Of a stretch of 64,000 nt of DNA, positions 39,791 to 54,700 are shown in pieces. The notes below the pieces were generated by a model that saw nothing but the letters and a program-made list of their open reading frames with translations, was not told the DNA's origin and made no database searches. The first letter of the stretch is position 1. Each line of letters opens with the position of its first letter. Source of the stretch: Aquabacterium sp. NJ1 (GTDB taxonomy: Bacteria; Pseudomonadota; Gammaproteobacteria; Burkholderiales; Burkholderiaceae_C); contig NZ_JRKM01000001.1 of NCBI RefSeq assembly GCF_000768065.1, positions 1,426,001-1,490,000 on the forward strand, written 5' to 3'. The translations under genes were made by a program, and so were the position numbers.

Positions 39791-42700
39791 GGGCAGCAGG
39801 CGCCTGAATCCACGCAGGTCTGGCCGGCATCCAGCATCCCGCCGGGGTGTACACGCATCACGCCGGACATGCTGCCACTCATCGAGCTGAGCCAGGGCGC
39901 CATCGACCACATCGTGGCGGCCGTGGGTGGCGATGCCAGCCGCATCCAGGACATCTACCCCCTGGCCCCACTGCAGGAAGGCATGCTGTTCCACCACGCG
40001 AGCCTGGCACGTGATCAGAACGGCCGGCCTTTGCGCGGCGACCCTTACGTGATGCCCATGCTGCTGCGGCTGGAAGGCCCGGCACAACAACAGGCCCTGC
40101 TCGCGGCACTGCAGCGCATACTGGGGCGGCACGACGCGCTTCGCACCGCCGTGGTCTGGCAAGGCTTGCCACAAGCGGTGCAGGTGGTGATGCGCGAAGT
40201 GGCCTTGCCCGTACAAGCCGTGGCGCTGACGCCCACCAGCGATGTGCTTGCGCAATTGCAAGCGCGCATGGCACCGCAGCAGCTGCACATGGACCTGAGC
40301 CAGGCGCCGCTGCTCAGGCTGGAGCTGGCAGCACTGCCCGGCACGCAAGGCGCCGGGCACAGCACGTACGCCATCATCTACCTGCACCATCTGGTGGACG
40401 ACAACCAGTCCCTGCAAGTTGTGCGCGACGAGTTGCGGGCCTTGGTGCGCGACGAAGCCAGTGCCTTGCCGACGGCGGCACCCTATCGGGATTTCGTGGC
40501 CCGCACACGCGCACTGAGCGCCAGCGGGCGCGATGAACCCTTCTTCCAGGCCAGGCTCGCCGACGTGAGCGAGCCCACCTCACCCTTTGGTTTGATGGAC
40601 GTGCATGGTGATGGCAGTGATGTCGTCGAGCACGTGGCACGCTTGCCCGACGAGTTGAGCCAGCGCATCGTGCAGCAAGCACGGCAGCACGGCGTGGTAC
40701 CAGCCGCGCTGCTGCATCTGGCCTGGGGCATGGTTGTGGCACAGGCCAGCGGGCGCGACGATGTGGTCTTTGGCACCGTGCTCAGTGGCCGCGTGCATGG
40801 GCAGGGCTCCGCGCACACCGTGGGCGCCTTCATCAACACCTTGCCGCTTCGCATGAAGCTGGCAGGCAAGGCCGTGGCGCAACGGGCGGCCGAGACCCAG
40901 GCAGAACTGCTGGCGCTGCTCGCACACGATCACGCACCACTGGCGCTGGCCCAGCGTTGCAGCGCCATGCCGGCGGGCACCCCCTTGTTCACCTCCGTGC
41001 TCAATGTGCGGCACCCACAGGCGCAAGGCATCCTGGAGGCCGATGCCGAACTCGCGCCCGGCATGGTGGTGTTGTCAGCACAGGAGCGCAGCAACTACCC
41101 GTTGGTCATGTCGGTGGACGACCTGGGAGGCGACTTCGTGTTGCGCGCGCAGGCCAGTGCACACGCGTCGACCGGGCGCGATGAACTCGCCGCGCGCTGC
41201 AACCGCTGGATGACACAGGCCCTGGACGTGCTGGCGCGCGCGCTCGAGCGCACGCCGCAAACCCTGATGAACAAGCTCAGCGCCCTGCCCGCGGAAGAAA
41301 GCGCCCAGGTGCTTGGTGCGTTCAACAACTGCCAGGCGCCAGCGCCGCGTCAGATCCTCGTGCACCAACTGGTCGAGGAGCAGGCCCGGATCAGGCCCGA
41401 TACGCCGGCCATCAGCATGGGTGCACAGCAGCTGAGCTACGCCGAGCTCAACCAGCAGGCCAATCAATGGGCCCATCTGCTTCAACAACAGGGCCTGGGG
41501 CGAGGTGACCTGGTCGGCTTGTGCATGCCGCGCAGCCCGGCGCTGCTGATCGGCCTGCTGGCCATCCTGAAGGTCGGCGCCGCCTATGTGCCGCTGGACC
41601 CTGTCTACCCCCGCCAGCGCCTGGCGCACATGGTGGCTGACAGCCGCATGCGCCTGATCCTCACTGCACAGGGGCTGCACACCGAGGCCTGGTCTGGCGA
41701 GGTGCCCGTGCTCGACATGGACGCCAGTCGGGCCCTGTGGTCAGGCCAGCCGCCTGGTGACCTGGATACGCTGGCGCTGGCCGGCGAAGACCCGGCGTAC
41801 GCGATCTACACCTCGGGCTCCACCGGCACGCCCAAGGGGGTGCTAGTCAGCCACGCCAACCTGGCCAATCTGGCCACCGTTCAGCAAACCGATCTGGAGG
41901 CTGCCGCCCACAGCCGGGTGCTGCAATTCGCCTCCATCAGCTTCGACGCCAGCATCTGGGAATGCCTGCTGGCCTGGGGTGCCGGTGCCTGCCTGGTCAT
42001 GGCCGAGCGTGAGGCCCTGCTGCCAGGCCAGGCGCTGTACGACACCCTGCGCGACGAGCGCATCACCCACGCGCTTTTGCCACCCGTGGCCGTCAGCATG
42101 ATGCCCACGCATGAAGGCCTGAGTGCCCTGCGAGTGCTGTGCGTGGGTGGCGAAGCCTGCCCGCCGGGGCTGGCGCGCCTATGGGCTGACCCGCAGCAAG
42201 GCCGCAGCCTGGTCAACCTGTACGGGCCCACCGAAGCCACCGTGTGCGCCACCAGCTACGAGTGCCTGCCGGATGACAGCGGCCCTGTGCCGATTGGGCA
42301 GCCCTTGCCGCACGCACAGGTCTACATCCTGGATGCCCACATGCGGCCTGCGGGCCTGGGCATCGCGGGTGAAATCTACATTGGTGGTGCCGGCGTGGCG
42401 CTGGGTTATCTGCACCGCCCCGCACTCACGGCTGAACGCTTCGTGCCCGATCCCTTCGGCGAGCCCGGTGGCCGCCTGTACCGAACCGGTGACCTGGGCC
42501 GCTGGCGCGAAGACGGCCGCATCGACTACCTGGGCCGCAATGACCACCAGATCAAGCTGCGCGGCATGCGCATCGAACTGGGTGAAATCCAGGCCGCCCT
42601 GATGAAGCAGCCAGGGGTGCGCGAGGCCGTGGTCCTGCTGGACGAAGATGCCAGCCCAGCACGTCTGTTGGCCTACGTCACCGGGCCAGAGGCCATGGAC

Positions 42701-45700
42701 GCGCGCACCATCCGCCAGGGCCTGCGGGCGGATCTGCCCGAGTTCATGCTGCCTGCGAGCGTGACCGTGCTGGATGCCCTGCCGCTGAGCCCCAACGGCA
42801 AACTCGACCGGGCCCGTTTGCCTACCGTGCAAGAGGCACCACGCGCTGAGGCCGGTGCGCCTCAAGGCCCGGTGGAGACCGCACTGGCGGCGATCTGGGC
42901 CAGTTTGCTGCACACACCGCACGTCCACCGGCACGACAATTTCTTCGACCTGGGCGGGCATTCCTTGCTGGTGGTGCAGATGATGGACCAGCTGCGCGCC
43001 ATGCAGCTGGAGGTCGATGTGCGCCGCATCTTTGCCGCGCGCGATCTGGCCGACCTGGCCGAGTGCATCACGGCACCAAGCCCTGAAGATGAGCCCGCGG
43101 TGCTCCCCCACATCCCGCCAGGCTGCACCCACATCACGCCAGCTCACCTGGAGCCCTTGCTGTCATGGGATCAAGCCACCATCGACACCTTGGTCCAGCA
43201 GGTGCCTGGTGGCGCGGCCAATGTGCAGCAGGTCTACCCGCTGACACCGGTTCAGCAGGGCATGCTGTTTCACCGCCTGCTGCATCCGCAGGCGGGCGAC
43301 GCTTATGTCCTGCCCTTGCTGCTGGATTTCGAATCGCCAGCGCGCCTGGCGGTCTTCACCGATGCGCTGAGGCAGGTGGTGGCCCGGCACGATGCCTTGC
43401 GCACGGCACTGGCCTGGTCCGACCTGCCCGAGCCCGTGCAAGTGGTCTGGCGTGAGGCGCCACTGCTGCTGGCGCAGGCCCCGATTCAACCGCCGGCGCA
43501 ATGTGGCCGCAGTGTGGCCGAACAGATGCAAGCCCTGATGGACCCGGCTTCGGCGCGCATCGACCTGAGCAGGGCACCCTTGCTGCGCCTGCAAGCCGCA
43601 CCGGCCCAGTGGCACGCCGACGGCCCGGACGCCCAAGGGCCCTGCCTCCTGCTGCTCAGCGTGCACCACAGTGTGTGCGACCACGTCTCGCTGGAGCTGG
43701 TGCTGCGCGAGGTGGCCACCTGCATGGCGGGCCAGGCCCACAGCTTGCCGGCCGCCGCCAGCTACAGCACCTTGGTGGCCCGGTCCCGATCCGGCTCGCG
43801 CGAGGCTACAGCCCAGGCGTACTTCCGCCGCCGCCTGGCCGATGTGGACGAGCCCTGCACCCCGTTTGACCTGGCCGACGTGCATGGTGATGGCACGGGC
43901 TTCAACGAAGCGCGCCAGCCACTGGCGCCGGCCAGCGTGAGCCGCTTGCGCCAGCAGGCACGCTCATTGGGCGTGAGTGTGGCCGCGCTGGTGCATGTGG
44001 CCTGGTCGCTGGTCGTGGCACGCTGCACCCCTGGCAGCCGTGCGCAAAACGGCAGCGTGGTGTTTGGCACCGTGCTGTCTGGCCGCCTGCAAGCGGGCCC
44101 CGCGGCCCACGCGCTGGGCCTGTTCGTGAACACCTTGCCCGTGCGCGTGGACCTGGTCGACCAGGACTTGCCCACGCTGGTGCGCCACACCCACGCGGAC
44201 CTGCTTGAACTGGTGACGCATGAACACGCCTCGCTCGCGCTGGCGCAACGTTGCAGCGGCCTGCCGCCTGAGCAGCCCTTGTTCAGCGCGGTGCTCAACT
44301 ACCGGCACAGCAGCGGCGAGACGGAGGGCCTGGCCGCGCTCGACGGCATGCGCGTGATCGCCAGCCAGGAGCGCACCAACTACCCGCTCACCGTATCAGT
44401 TGACGACTATGCCCAAGGCGGCCTCAGCCTGAGCACACAGGCCCGTTCACCGGCCAGTGCGATGCACATCAACACCTGCCTGGCACACGCCATCGAGGTG
44501 CTGTTGAATGCGCTGGAAGGAACGCATTACGCCGTGTACGCGGACGAACTGGACATCCTGCCCAACGCCATGCGCGAGCAGTTGCGCCAATGGTCGCAAG
44601 GGCGGGCGACAGACGATCCGCATGCGCCGCTGCAAGGCCCCACACCCGGCCTGGCCCATGCCTGGTTCGAAGCGCAGGCACACCGTCGCCCTCAGGCCCT
44701 GGCCATGACCCATGGCGAGCAGCACTGGTGCTATGGCGAGCTGGAGGCCCAAGCCAACCGCCTGGCACGCCATCTGCGTGCGCAAGGCGTGAAGCCCGAC
44801 AGCCTGGTGGCCATTGCCGTGGAACGCGGCCCCGCCATGGTCATCGGCTTGCTGGCCACCCTCAAGGCCGGTGGCGCCTACCTGCCCATCGATCCGAACT
44901 ATCCGCCGGACCGCATCCGCTACATGCTGGCCGATGCGCGCCCCGCCGTGCTGTTGCTCAGCGAAGGCACCGTCGCCTTGGCCGAGGTTCTGACCAATGC
45001 CCACGATCAGGCCGGCACCAGCCGCATCGTCAACCTCGACGACGTGCACACCCGACAGGCGCTGACCCGGCAAGAGGCCCATCCGCTGCGGGCCGAGGAG
45101 ACAGGCGTCCTGCCGACGCACCTGGCTTATGTGATCTACACCTCTGGCTCCACCGGCCAGCCCAAGGGCGTGATGATCGAGCACCGCGGCGCCTGCAACC
45201 TGCTGCGCGCCTCGCTGGCGCCGCTGGGTCTGCACGAGCAGGCACGTGTGCTGCAGTACGCATCCTTCAGCTTCGACGCCTCGGTGTGGGAATGGCTGAT
45301 GGCACTGGGCTCGGGCGCCAGCCTGCACCTGGCCGACCAGGCCGACTTGCTGCCCGGCACGCCCTTGCAGCAGACCCTGCGCCGCCTGGCCATCACGCAC
45401 GTGCTGCTGTCGCCGGCCGTGCTGAGCGCCTGGCCTTTGGGTGACGCCGCGGCCAGCCTGCAAACGTTGATCGCAGGCGGCGACGTTTGCCCCGCCGAAT
45501 TGGCAAGCCAATATGCGGGCCTGCCCCGCTTCATCAATGCGTATGGGCCAACGGAGGCCTCCGTGTGCGTGAGCCTGGATGTGCTCGCTCAAGGCGCCGA
45601 TCAGCCCGAGGACGGCCCATCGGCCCTGTCCATCGGCCGCCCGCTGCCCGGCACACGGGTGCACATCCTCGATGAACACATGCGCCCCGTGCCGCCCGGC

Positions 45701-48700
45701 GTGCCCGGCGAGATCTGCATCGGTGGCATGGGCGTGGCGCGAGGCTACCTCCATCGCCCGGAGCTCACCGCTGAACGGTTCGTGCCGGATGCCGAAGCAC
45801 CCGAGGCCAACGCCCGGCTCTACCGCACAGGGGATCTGGGCCGCTGGCGCGCAGACGGCCGCATCGACTACCTCGGGCGCAATGACCAGCAAGTCAAGGT
45901 ACGCGGCTTCCGCATTGAACTGGGCGAAATCGAAGCCAGCTTGCGCGCCTTGGCCGGCGTGCAGGCGGCCGCCGTGCTGGCCGACAAGGGTGCACGCGGC
46001 CACCAGCGTCTGGTCGCCTTTGTGGCGCTGCATGCCGCTGGCCCGGGCACCGCGCCTGATGCCCACAGCCTGAAGGCCCAACTCCAGCACACGCTGCCCG
46101 AGCACATGCTGCCCTCGTCCATCATCGTGCTGGACAGTTTGCCCCTGGGCACCAGTGGCAAGGTGGACCGCAAGGCCTTGGCTCTGCACCTGTCTTCGGA
46201 CGCAGGGCACGCCCATCAGGACGCACTGTCACGCAGCGAGGCCCACAGCGCTGGAGCAGGCTTCGAGGCGCCCGTGGGCGCCGTCGAACAAGCCCTGGCC
46301 GCGATCTGGTCATCTCTGCTGGGCATGGCCCGCATCAGCCGCCATGACCGCTTCTTCGACCTGGGCGGCCATTCGCTGCTGGTGGTGCAGATGGCAGAAC
46401 GCCTGCGGCAACACGGCTGGGTCGTGCAAGTGCGCGACGTGCTGCTGGCCCACAGCCTGGCGGACCTCGCACGCAACGCCACGCCCGCACGCCCCCAAGA
46501 TGCGCGTGATGCGTGGTCGCACAGCCAGATCCCCCCCGCCTGTGAGCGCATCACACCGGACATGGTGCCGCTGGCACGCGACGCGGGGATCACGCCCTCG
46601 CACATCGACACCATCGTCGCGGCCGTACCGGGTGGTGCCGCGCAGGTGCAAGACATCTACCCTCTGGCCCCCCTGCAGGAAGGGCTGCTGTTTCACCGTT
46701 TGATGGATGGCGAGGCGCGTGGCGCCCAGGCCCCTGCCCGCGACGATTACCTGCTGCCGATGGTCTTTGCTGCCAGCAGCCGCGCCCACCTGGATCGTTT
46801 CACCGAAGCGCTGCAGGTCCTGGTCGAACGGCACGACGTGCTGCGCACCGCCATCTTGTGGCAAGGCCTGCCCCAGCCCATGCAAGTGGTCTGGCGCACA
46901 GCCCGGCTGCCGGTGCTGTCCTCTTCGGCAGACCCTGGCCTGCTGCCACTGGACCGCGCGCCGCTGGGCCGCGCCTTGATCGTCCCGCCGCACGCGCCCT
47001 TGCCGCCCAGCTGTGCGCACCTGAACGCCAGCGAGCCGGCTGATGCGCAAGGCGAGCCAGGCTGGCGCATCATCGTGCAGATGCACCACCTGGTGTGCGA
47101 CCACGTGTCTCAAGAGGTGCTGCTGCAAGAGCTGCAAACCTTGCTGGCCGATGCCGAGCGCCCGATGCAGCAAGCCGCTGCCACGCTGCCACCGCCCGTG
47201 CCTTACCGGGGCTTCGTCGCCCAAGCGCGGGCCTTGCAGGCCGATGCTGCCGCCCGCCAGCACTTCCGTGACACGCTGGGCGACATCGACGAACCCACCC
47301 TGCCTTTCGGACTGAACCCTGGCCTGACCCCCAGCCCGGCACAAGACGAGCAGCACCGTGTGGCAGAACACCGCACGGCCCTGGAAACCAGCCTGGCTCG
47401 AACGCTGCGCACCCAGGCCAGACACCTGGGCGTGACGCCTGCCGCGCTGTTTCATGCGGCCTGGGCCCGTGTGCTCGGTGCCTGCAGTGGCCGCCAGGAC
47501 GTGGCCTTCGGCACGGTGCTGTCCGGCCGGCTGCAAGGGCTGCACGCCGCTGGTGACACAAACGTGGCCGGGGTGGACCGCGCCATGGGCCTGTTCATCA
47601 ACACCCTGCCCGTGCGCGTCCAACTGGGCGAGCACCACGCTGCGACGGCCCTGGTGCGCGCCTTGCACCGCCAATTGCTGGCACTCCTGCCTCACGAGCA
47701 GGCACCGCTTGTTGACGCGTTGCGCAGCACGGCCCTGCCTGCGGGCACGCCCCTGTTCAGCGCGGTGCTGAACTACCGTCATACCGTGCCCGAGGTGTTG
47801 GCCCCGCGCCTGGGTGGCATGACCCTGCTGCACAGCCAGGAGCGCAGCAACTACCCCTTTGCCTTGCTGGTGGACGACCTGGGCGAGGGCTTCATGCTCA
47901 GCACCCAGACGCGCACACCCAGCAGCCACGGTGCGCTGGATGGCGTGCAGCCGCACCGCCTGAGCGCCTACGTGCTCACCGCCCTGCAAGCCCTGTGCGA
48001 CGCGCTGGCGCACGACGACCGCCCCGCATCCAGCTGGCCCTTGCTGCCCGAGCCCGAACAACGGCAACTGCAGGCCTTCAACCCACCGCCCTCGCCTTAC
48101 CGTGACCAGGCGCTGATCCACGAGCTCTTCGAGGAGCAGGCCGCGCGCACGCCAGACGCCCCCGCCATGCGCATGGGCGCTGATTGCCTGAGCTATGCAC
48201 AGCTCAACGCGCGAGCCGATGAGCTGGCAGGCAGGCTGCGGCCCGCGCTGGATGCGATGCGCCCCTCGGGCCCTGTCGTGGTCGCCCTGCTGCTGCCACG
48301 CAGTCTGGACGCCTTCATCGCCAAGCTGGCCGTGCTGAAAGCGGGCACGGCCTACCTGGCCATCGACCCCGGCTACCCCGCCTCACGCATTGGCCTGATG
48401 CTGGAGGACGCCCAGCCCGGCCTCGTGATCAGCCAACGTGGCCTGGCGCCGTGCCTCGATCAAGCCATCGGGCATGGTGTCCCGACACCCTGGCCCACAC
48501 TCTGGGTGGATGCGCCCGAGTTGGATGACGGGCGCATCAGCCATGGCGGCACGGGCTTGAGCGCGCGCCCACGGCCCGGCCCTGATCACCTTGCCTACGT
48601 CGTCTACACATCCGGTTCCACCGGCCGCCCCAAAGGGGTCATGGTCACGCATCGGGGGCTGTGCAACCTGTCGGCTGCACAAGGCCAGGCCCTGCAACTG

Positions 48701-51700
48701 GGCCCCGGGCACCGGGTGCTGCAGTTTGCGGCCTATGGCTTCGATGCCTGCGCCTGGGAGTGGGTGATGGCGCTCACGCATGGCGCCACGCTGCACCTGG
48801 CCACCCAGGATGAGCTCATGCCAGGCGAGCCACTGCAGGCACTGCTGCGTCAACAGGCCATCAGCCACGTGACCTTGCCGCCCGTTGCCCTGGACGCGAT
48901 GGACGCCGGCCCCCCGTTGCCTGACCTTCAAACCGTGATCGTGGCCGGCGAAGCCTGCCCACCGGCCCTGGCCCGGCGTTGGGCACCCGGCCGCCGCTTC
49001 ATCAATGCCTATGGGCCCAGCGAGGCCACGGTCTGCGCCACCATGTACCGCTGGCAAGCTGAGGCCGATGCCGCCGGGCACGCGGCCACGGTGCCCATCG
49101 GCCAACCCATCGCCAACACCCAGGTCCATGTGCTGGACCAGGCCCTGCAGCCCCTGCCGATCGGTGTGGCCGGCGAGATCTGCATCGGCGGCGAAGGTGT
49201 CGCCCTGGGCTACCTGCGCCGTGACGAACTGAATGCGGACCGCTTCGTCCATGTGCCCGCCCTGGGTGGCCAACGCGTTTACCGAACCGGTGACCTGGGC
49301 CGCTGGCGCCCGGACGGCCAGCTGGAATTCATGGGCCGTCTGGACCATCAAGTCAAGCTGCGCGGCTTCCGCATCGAACTGGGCGAAATCGAGTCGCGCC
49401 TGACGCAATGCGCCGGCGTGCACGAAAGCCTGGTCCTGCTGCTCCCGCACACGCCCCATGCGCCCCACGGCGCCACCGCTGACGCACAACTGGTGGCCTA
49501 CGTCACCGCACCGCCTGGTTCGCCCCTGCCCGATCCATCGGCCCTGCGTGCAACGCTGCAGGCCGAACTGCCCGCCTACATGGTGCCGGCCGCCATCATG
49601 CCCTTGCGCAACTGGCCGCTCACACCCCATGGCAAGGTCGATCGCCAGGCCCTGCCCCGGGCCAGGTATGCTCACGCCGATCAGGACGCGAGCCCGCTGA
49701 GCCCGACGGAAAGCCGCCTGCGTGCCCTGTGGGTGGACGTGCTGGCCCTGCCGCATGATGGCCAGCTCGGCAGGCAGGCCCACTTCTTTGAACTGGGTGG
49801 CCACTCGCTGCGCACGGTGCAACTGGTGGCCCGCATGCGCCAGCACTTTGGTGTGGTCATGCCACTGCGGCAAGTGTTCGACGGGCCGACCCTGGCCGCC
49901 ATGGCCAGCTGGCTGGACGCCCAGCCCCTCGCACCTGCCAGCCCAGCCGATCCGGGCAGCCCGGCATCGGCGATCCTGCCTGCGCCCAGAAGCACCACCA
50001 TGCCGTTGTCCTGGTCACAACAGCGCATGTGGTTCCTGGACCAGTTCCCCGGTGCGGCAGCGGCCTATGTGCTGCCGCTGGCGCTGCGCATGCAGGGGCC
50101 ATGGGGCGCCGCGCAACAAGTGGCCCTGCAAACCAGCCTGGACGCCTTGCTGGCGCGCCACGAGGCACTGCGTGCCCGCTTCAACATGGTCAACGGCGTA
50201 CCAGTTCAGCACATCGCCCCACCTTCCGGCTTGCACATCGAGCAGGTCCAGGCCGGGCCAGAAGCCCCCGATCTGGCCCACCTGCTGCACGAACACGGCC
50301 AGTCCATCCAGGCGCCATTCGATCTGGCTCGGGGGCCGCTGGTGCGGGCTCGCCTCATCGAGGTGTCGGGCACCGATCACATCCTGCTTCTGGCCCTGCA
50401 CCACATCGTGGCGGACGGCTGGTCATTGGGCGTGTTGACGCGCGAGCTGGCGCAGCTGTATGCCGCGGCCATCGCCAACGAAGCGGCCAGCCTGCCACCC
50501 CTGAGCCTCCAGTATGCGGACTACGCCCACTGGCAACAGGGTACGCAGGCCGAGGCGCTCCTGGCCGATCAACTGGCTTTCTGGCAGGCCACCCTGGCCG
50601 GCGCCCCGGCCCTGCTTGACCTGCCGACAGACCACCCTCGCCCCGCCGTTCAACACCATGCCGGCGACCTGATCAGCCTCACGGTGCCCGCCTCGATCAC
50701 GGCCAGGCTGCAAGCGCTGGCGGCCCACCACGATGCCACGCTCTACATGGTGCTGCTCACCGCATGGGCCATGCTCATGTCGCGGCTGAGCGGCCAGAGC
50801 GACGTGGTCATCGGCACACCGGTGGCCAACCGCACGCGCCCCGAACTGGAAGGCGTGGTGGGCTGCTTCATCAACATGCTGGCCGTGCGAGTGCAACTGC
50901 ATCCACAAGACAGCCTGGGCGCCGTTCTGGCCCGGGCGCGCAGCCAGGCACTGGCCGCGCTGGCCCACCAGGAGCTGCCCTTTGACCGCGTGGTGGACGC
51001 CATTGCCCCCACACGCAGCCTCAGCCACAGCCCGGTTTTCCAGACCACGCTGAACCTGCTCAACACGCCAGACACCACGCTCACCCTGGGTGAGCTCACG
51101 CTCAGCACCATCGATGTCCCGCGCCTGGGCTCGCCGTTTGACCTCAACCTCAGCCTGCGTGAAGAAGGCGGTGCGCTGGTGGGCGCGATCGAATACGCCA
51201 CTGCCCTGTTCGAGCGTGCCACCGTGCAGCGCTGGGTGGACAGCTTCCTGACGCTGCTGGATGGCATCGCGCCAGCAGATCAGCCGGACCAGCGCGCCAA
51301 CACAAGCTGGCGCGCCCTGGCCTGGTTGCCACCAGCCCAGGTGGCGCAGTTGCAGGCCTTCAACCCGCCCCCACAAGCATGGCCGCCCGTGCGGCTGGAG
51401 CAGCTGTTCGAAGCCCAGGTTGCGCGCACCCCGGATGCGCCGGCCCTGGTGGCCGACGCCACAACGCTGAGCTACGCCGAACTCGATGCGCAGGCCAGCG
51501 CCATGGCAGCACGGCTGCAAGCACAGGGCCTTGCACAGCAGGGGCTCGTTGCCATCCTGCTGGAGCGCTGCCCTGAAGCATTCGTGGCCGTGCTGGCCAC
51601 GCTCAAGTCAGGCGCTGCTTACCTCCCGCTCGATCCAGCCTACCCGGCCGCCCGCCTGGCCTACATGCTGGCCGACGCGCAGCCGCAGCTCATCGTCACA

Positions 51701-54700
51701 CAGCGCAGCCTGCAACACCTGCTGGAAGGCGTGGATGCAGGCAAGGCCGCCCAGGTGCTGCTGGTGGACGACACCACCTTGCTCGCCCAAAGGCGCCCGA
51801 CGCCGCAGCGCGATGCGGCTGCATCTCGACCGAGCGAAGACGACCTCGCCTACGTGATCTACACCTCGGGTTCAACCGGCAAGCCCAAGGGCGTGATGGT
51901 GAGCCACCGCGGGCTGTGCAACCTGGCCCAGGTGTCCGCCGATTCGCTGGGCTTGAACGCCCGCAGCCGGGTGCTGCAGTTTGCCTCCCCCAGCTTCGAC
52001 GCCTGCGCCTGGGAATGGATCATGGCGCTCACCACCGGCGCCAGCCTGCACCTCGCACCGCGAGAGGCCTTGCTGCCGGGCCCGAATCTGCAGGCCACCT
52101 TGCACACGCGCGGCATCACGCACGCCTTGCTGTCGCCTTCAGCACTGGCCGCAGCCCCACTGGGCATGGGCACAGCCAGCCTGCGCACCCTGATCGTGGG
52201 CGGCGAAGCCTGCCCCACTGCGGTGATCGAGCCCTACCTGCGTGCCGGCCTGCGCGTCGTCAATGCCTATGGCCCCACGGAGGCCTCGGTGTGCGTCACG
52301 CTGCACGCCTGCAGCCTGCCCGACCAGCCAACCGAGGTGGGCGGCACACCCGCCACGGTGAGCATCGGCCACCCCTTGCGCAATGCCCGCCTGCACGTGC
52401 TGGACGAGGCCTTGCAGCCTGTGGGCATCGGCGTCGTCGGCGAAATCTACATCGGTGGCATCGGCCTCGCCCGCGGTTACCTCGACCGAGACGCCTTGAC
52501 TGCCGAGCGCTTCGTCACCGGTGCGCCCCACGGCTGGCCTGAAAGGCTGTACCGCACAGGCGATCTGGCCTGCTGGCGACCCGATGGCAGCCTGGACTAC
52601 AAGGGCCGCTGTGATGATCAGGTCAAGCTGCGGGGCTTCCGCATCGAGCTGGGTGAAATCGAAGGGCAGTTGCTGCGCTGCCCGGGCGTGCGTGAAGCCG
52701 CCGCGCTGGTCCGCGAAGACCTCGCCGGCCAGAAGCGCCTGGTGGCCTATGTGGCCAAGGGGCAGCCTGAGCGCGAGCATGACAGCGCACCGCTGGCGCC
52801 AGATGCCCTTCGCCAGCAGCTCAAGGCCGTGCTGCCCGAGCACATGCTGCCCGCCGCCATCGTCGTGCTGGACACGCTGCCCCAGACCCCCAATGGCAAG
52901 CTGGACCGCCAGGCCCTGCCACCGCCCGCGCCAGCTGATGCCACGGACATCACCGCCGGCTTCGCAGCCCCCGAGGGCCCGATAGAAACCGCCGTGGCGA
53001 GGATATGGGCCACGCTGCTGGAGCGCCAGCACATCGGCCGCGATGACAGCTTCTTCGACCTGGGTGGCCACTCTCTGCTGGTGATGCAGATGATCGAGGC
53101 TCTGGGCCACGTGGGCTTGCATGCCAGCGTACACATGGTGTTCGCCGCGCACAGCCTGCGCGAGCTGGCTGCCGCCTTGGCCGATCAGGCAACAGGCTCA
53201 CCCGGCGACACCCTGCTGCCCGAGTTGCTGCACACCATCCCAGGCGGCTGCACACGCATCACGCCTGACATGCTCCCCTTGGCCACGCTGAGCCAGGCGC
53301 AGATCGATGCGCTGGTCGCCAGCGTCCCCGGTGGCACGGGCAATGTGCAGGACATCTACCCCTTGACCGCCTTGCAAGAAGGCATGCTGTTCCACCATCA
53401 GCTCAGCGCGGGTGCCGGCGACGCCTACATCCTGCCCGTGGCCCTGAAGCTGCAAGACCCGCTCACGCTGACACGCTTCCTTGAAGCACTGCAAACCGTG
53501 GTCGACCGCCATGAAGTGCTGCGCACCGCCATCGCCTGGCATGGTCTGCCCCAGGCCATGCAGATCGTCTGGCGCCACGCACCGGTGCGCGTCGAACACG
53601 TTCAGCCGGGTGAGCACCATGCCGACATGACCGAGCAGCTCACCTCGGCCATGGCCGTCGACCGGTTGCACATGGACCTTGGCCGTGCCCCTCTGTTGAA
53701 GGTACAGCAATGGCCGTGTCCATCGGATGAAGCAGGCCCGCGTTACCTGTTGCTGCAGCTGCACCACATCGTGTGCGATCACATCTCGCTGGAGGTGGTG
53801 CTGGCCGAAGTGGCCACGCTCATGTCAGCGCGGGTGTCGGCACAGATGTCGGCACAGGTGTCGGGCCAGCATGAGGTGCTGCCGCCACCCGCCTCCTTCA
53901 AGGCCTTCGTGGCCCACAGCCTCGCTCAACGCGACGATGCCGCCGCACAAGCCTTCTTCCAGTCCCGCCTCGGCGACTTCACGGAGTGCAGCGCGCCCTT
54001 TGGCCTGACCGATACACAAGGGCATGGCACCGCGTTCACCGCGCACACCCAGCCCCTGGACGAGACCTTGTCCACCAGGCTGCGCCAGGTGGCCCAGACC
54101 CACGGCGTGAGCCCCGCTGCCCTGTTCCATCTTGCCTGGGCACTGGTGGTGGGCCGGTGCAGCGCGCGGGATGATGTGGTCTTTGGCAGTGTCATGTCCG
54201 GGCGGCTCAACGATGCCGCGACCCGCGCCGGCGCCCAACGCACGCCGGGCCTGTTCGTCAACACCTTGCCCATGCGGGTGCCCCGTGAGACGGCAGCCGC
54301 GGCCGTCCACGAAGCCCTGCAGCAGGTGCACCACGCGTTGCTGGACCTGGTTCGCTTCGAGCAGACCCCCTTGTCCCTGGCCTTGCGTTGCAGCGGTGTG
54401 CCCGCAGGCTCGCCGCTGTTCACCGCCATGCTCAACTACCGCCACAGCGCACCAGCGGCGGCCGGCGCAAACTGGCACGGTATCGAGGTGCTGGCCAGCG
54501 AGGAACGCAGCCACTACCCCGTCTCGCTGTCGGTGGACGACACGGGCGAGGGCTTCACCTTGTCTGCGGAGGTGCAAGCACCGGCGCAGGCCTGGCGCAT
54601 CCCTGCCTACATGGCCTGCGCACTCGACGGGCTGGTGGACGCACTGGAAAAGCACGCCCGCCACGGCACCCGCACGGCGCTGGCGCACATCAACATGCTC

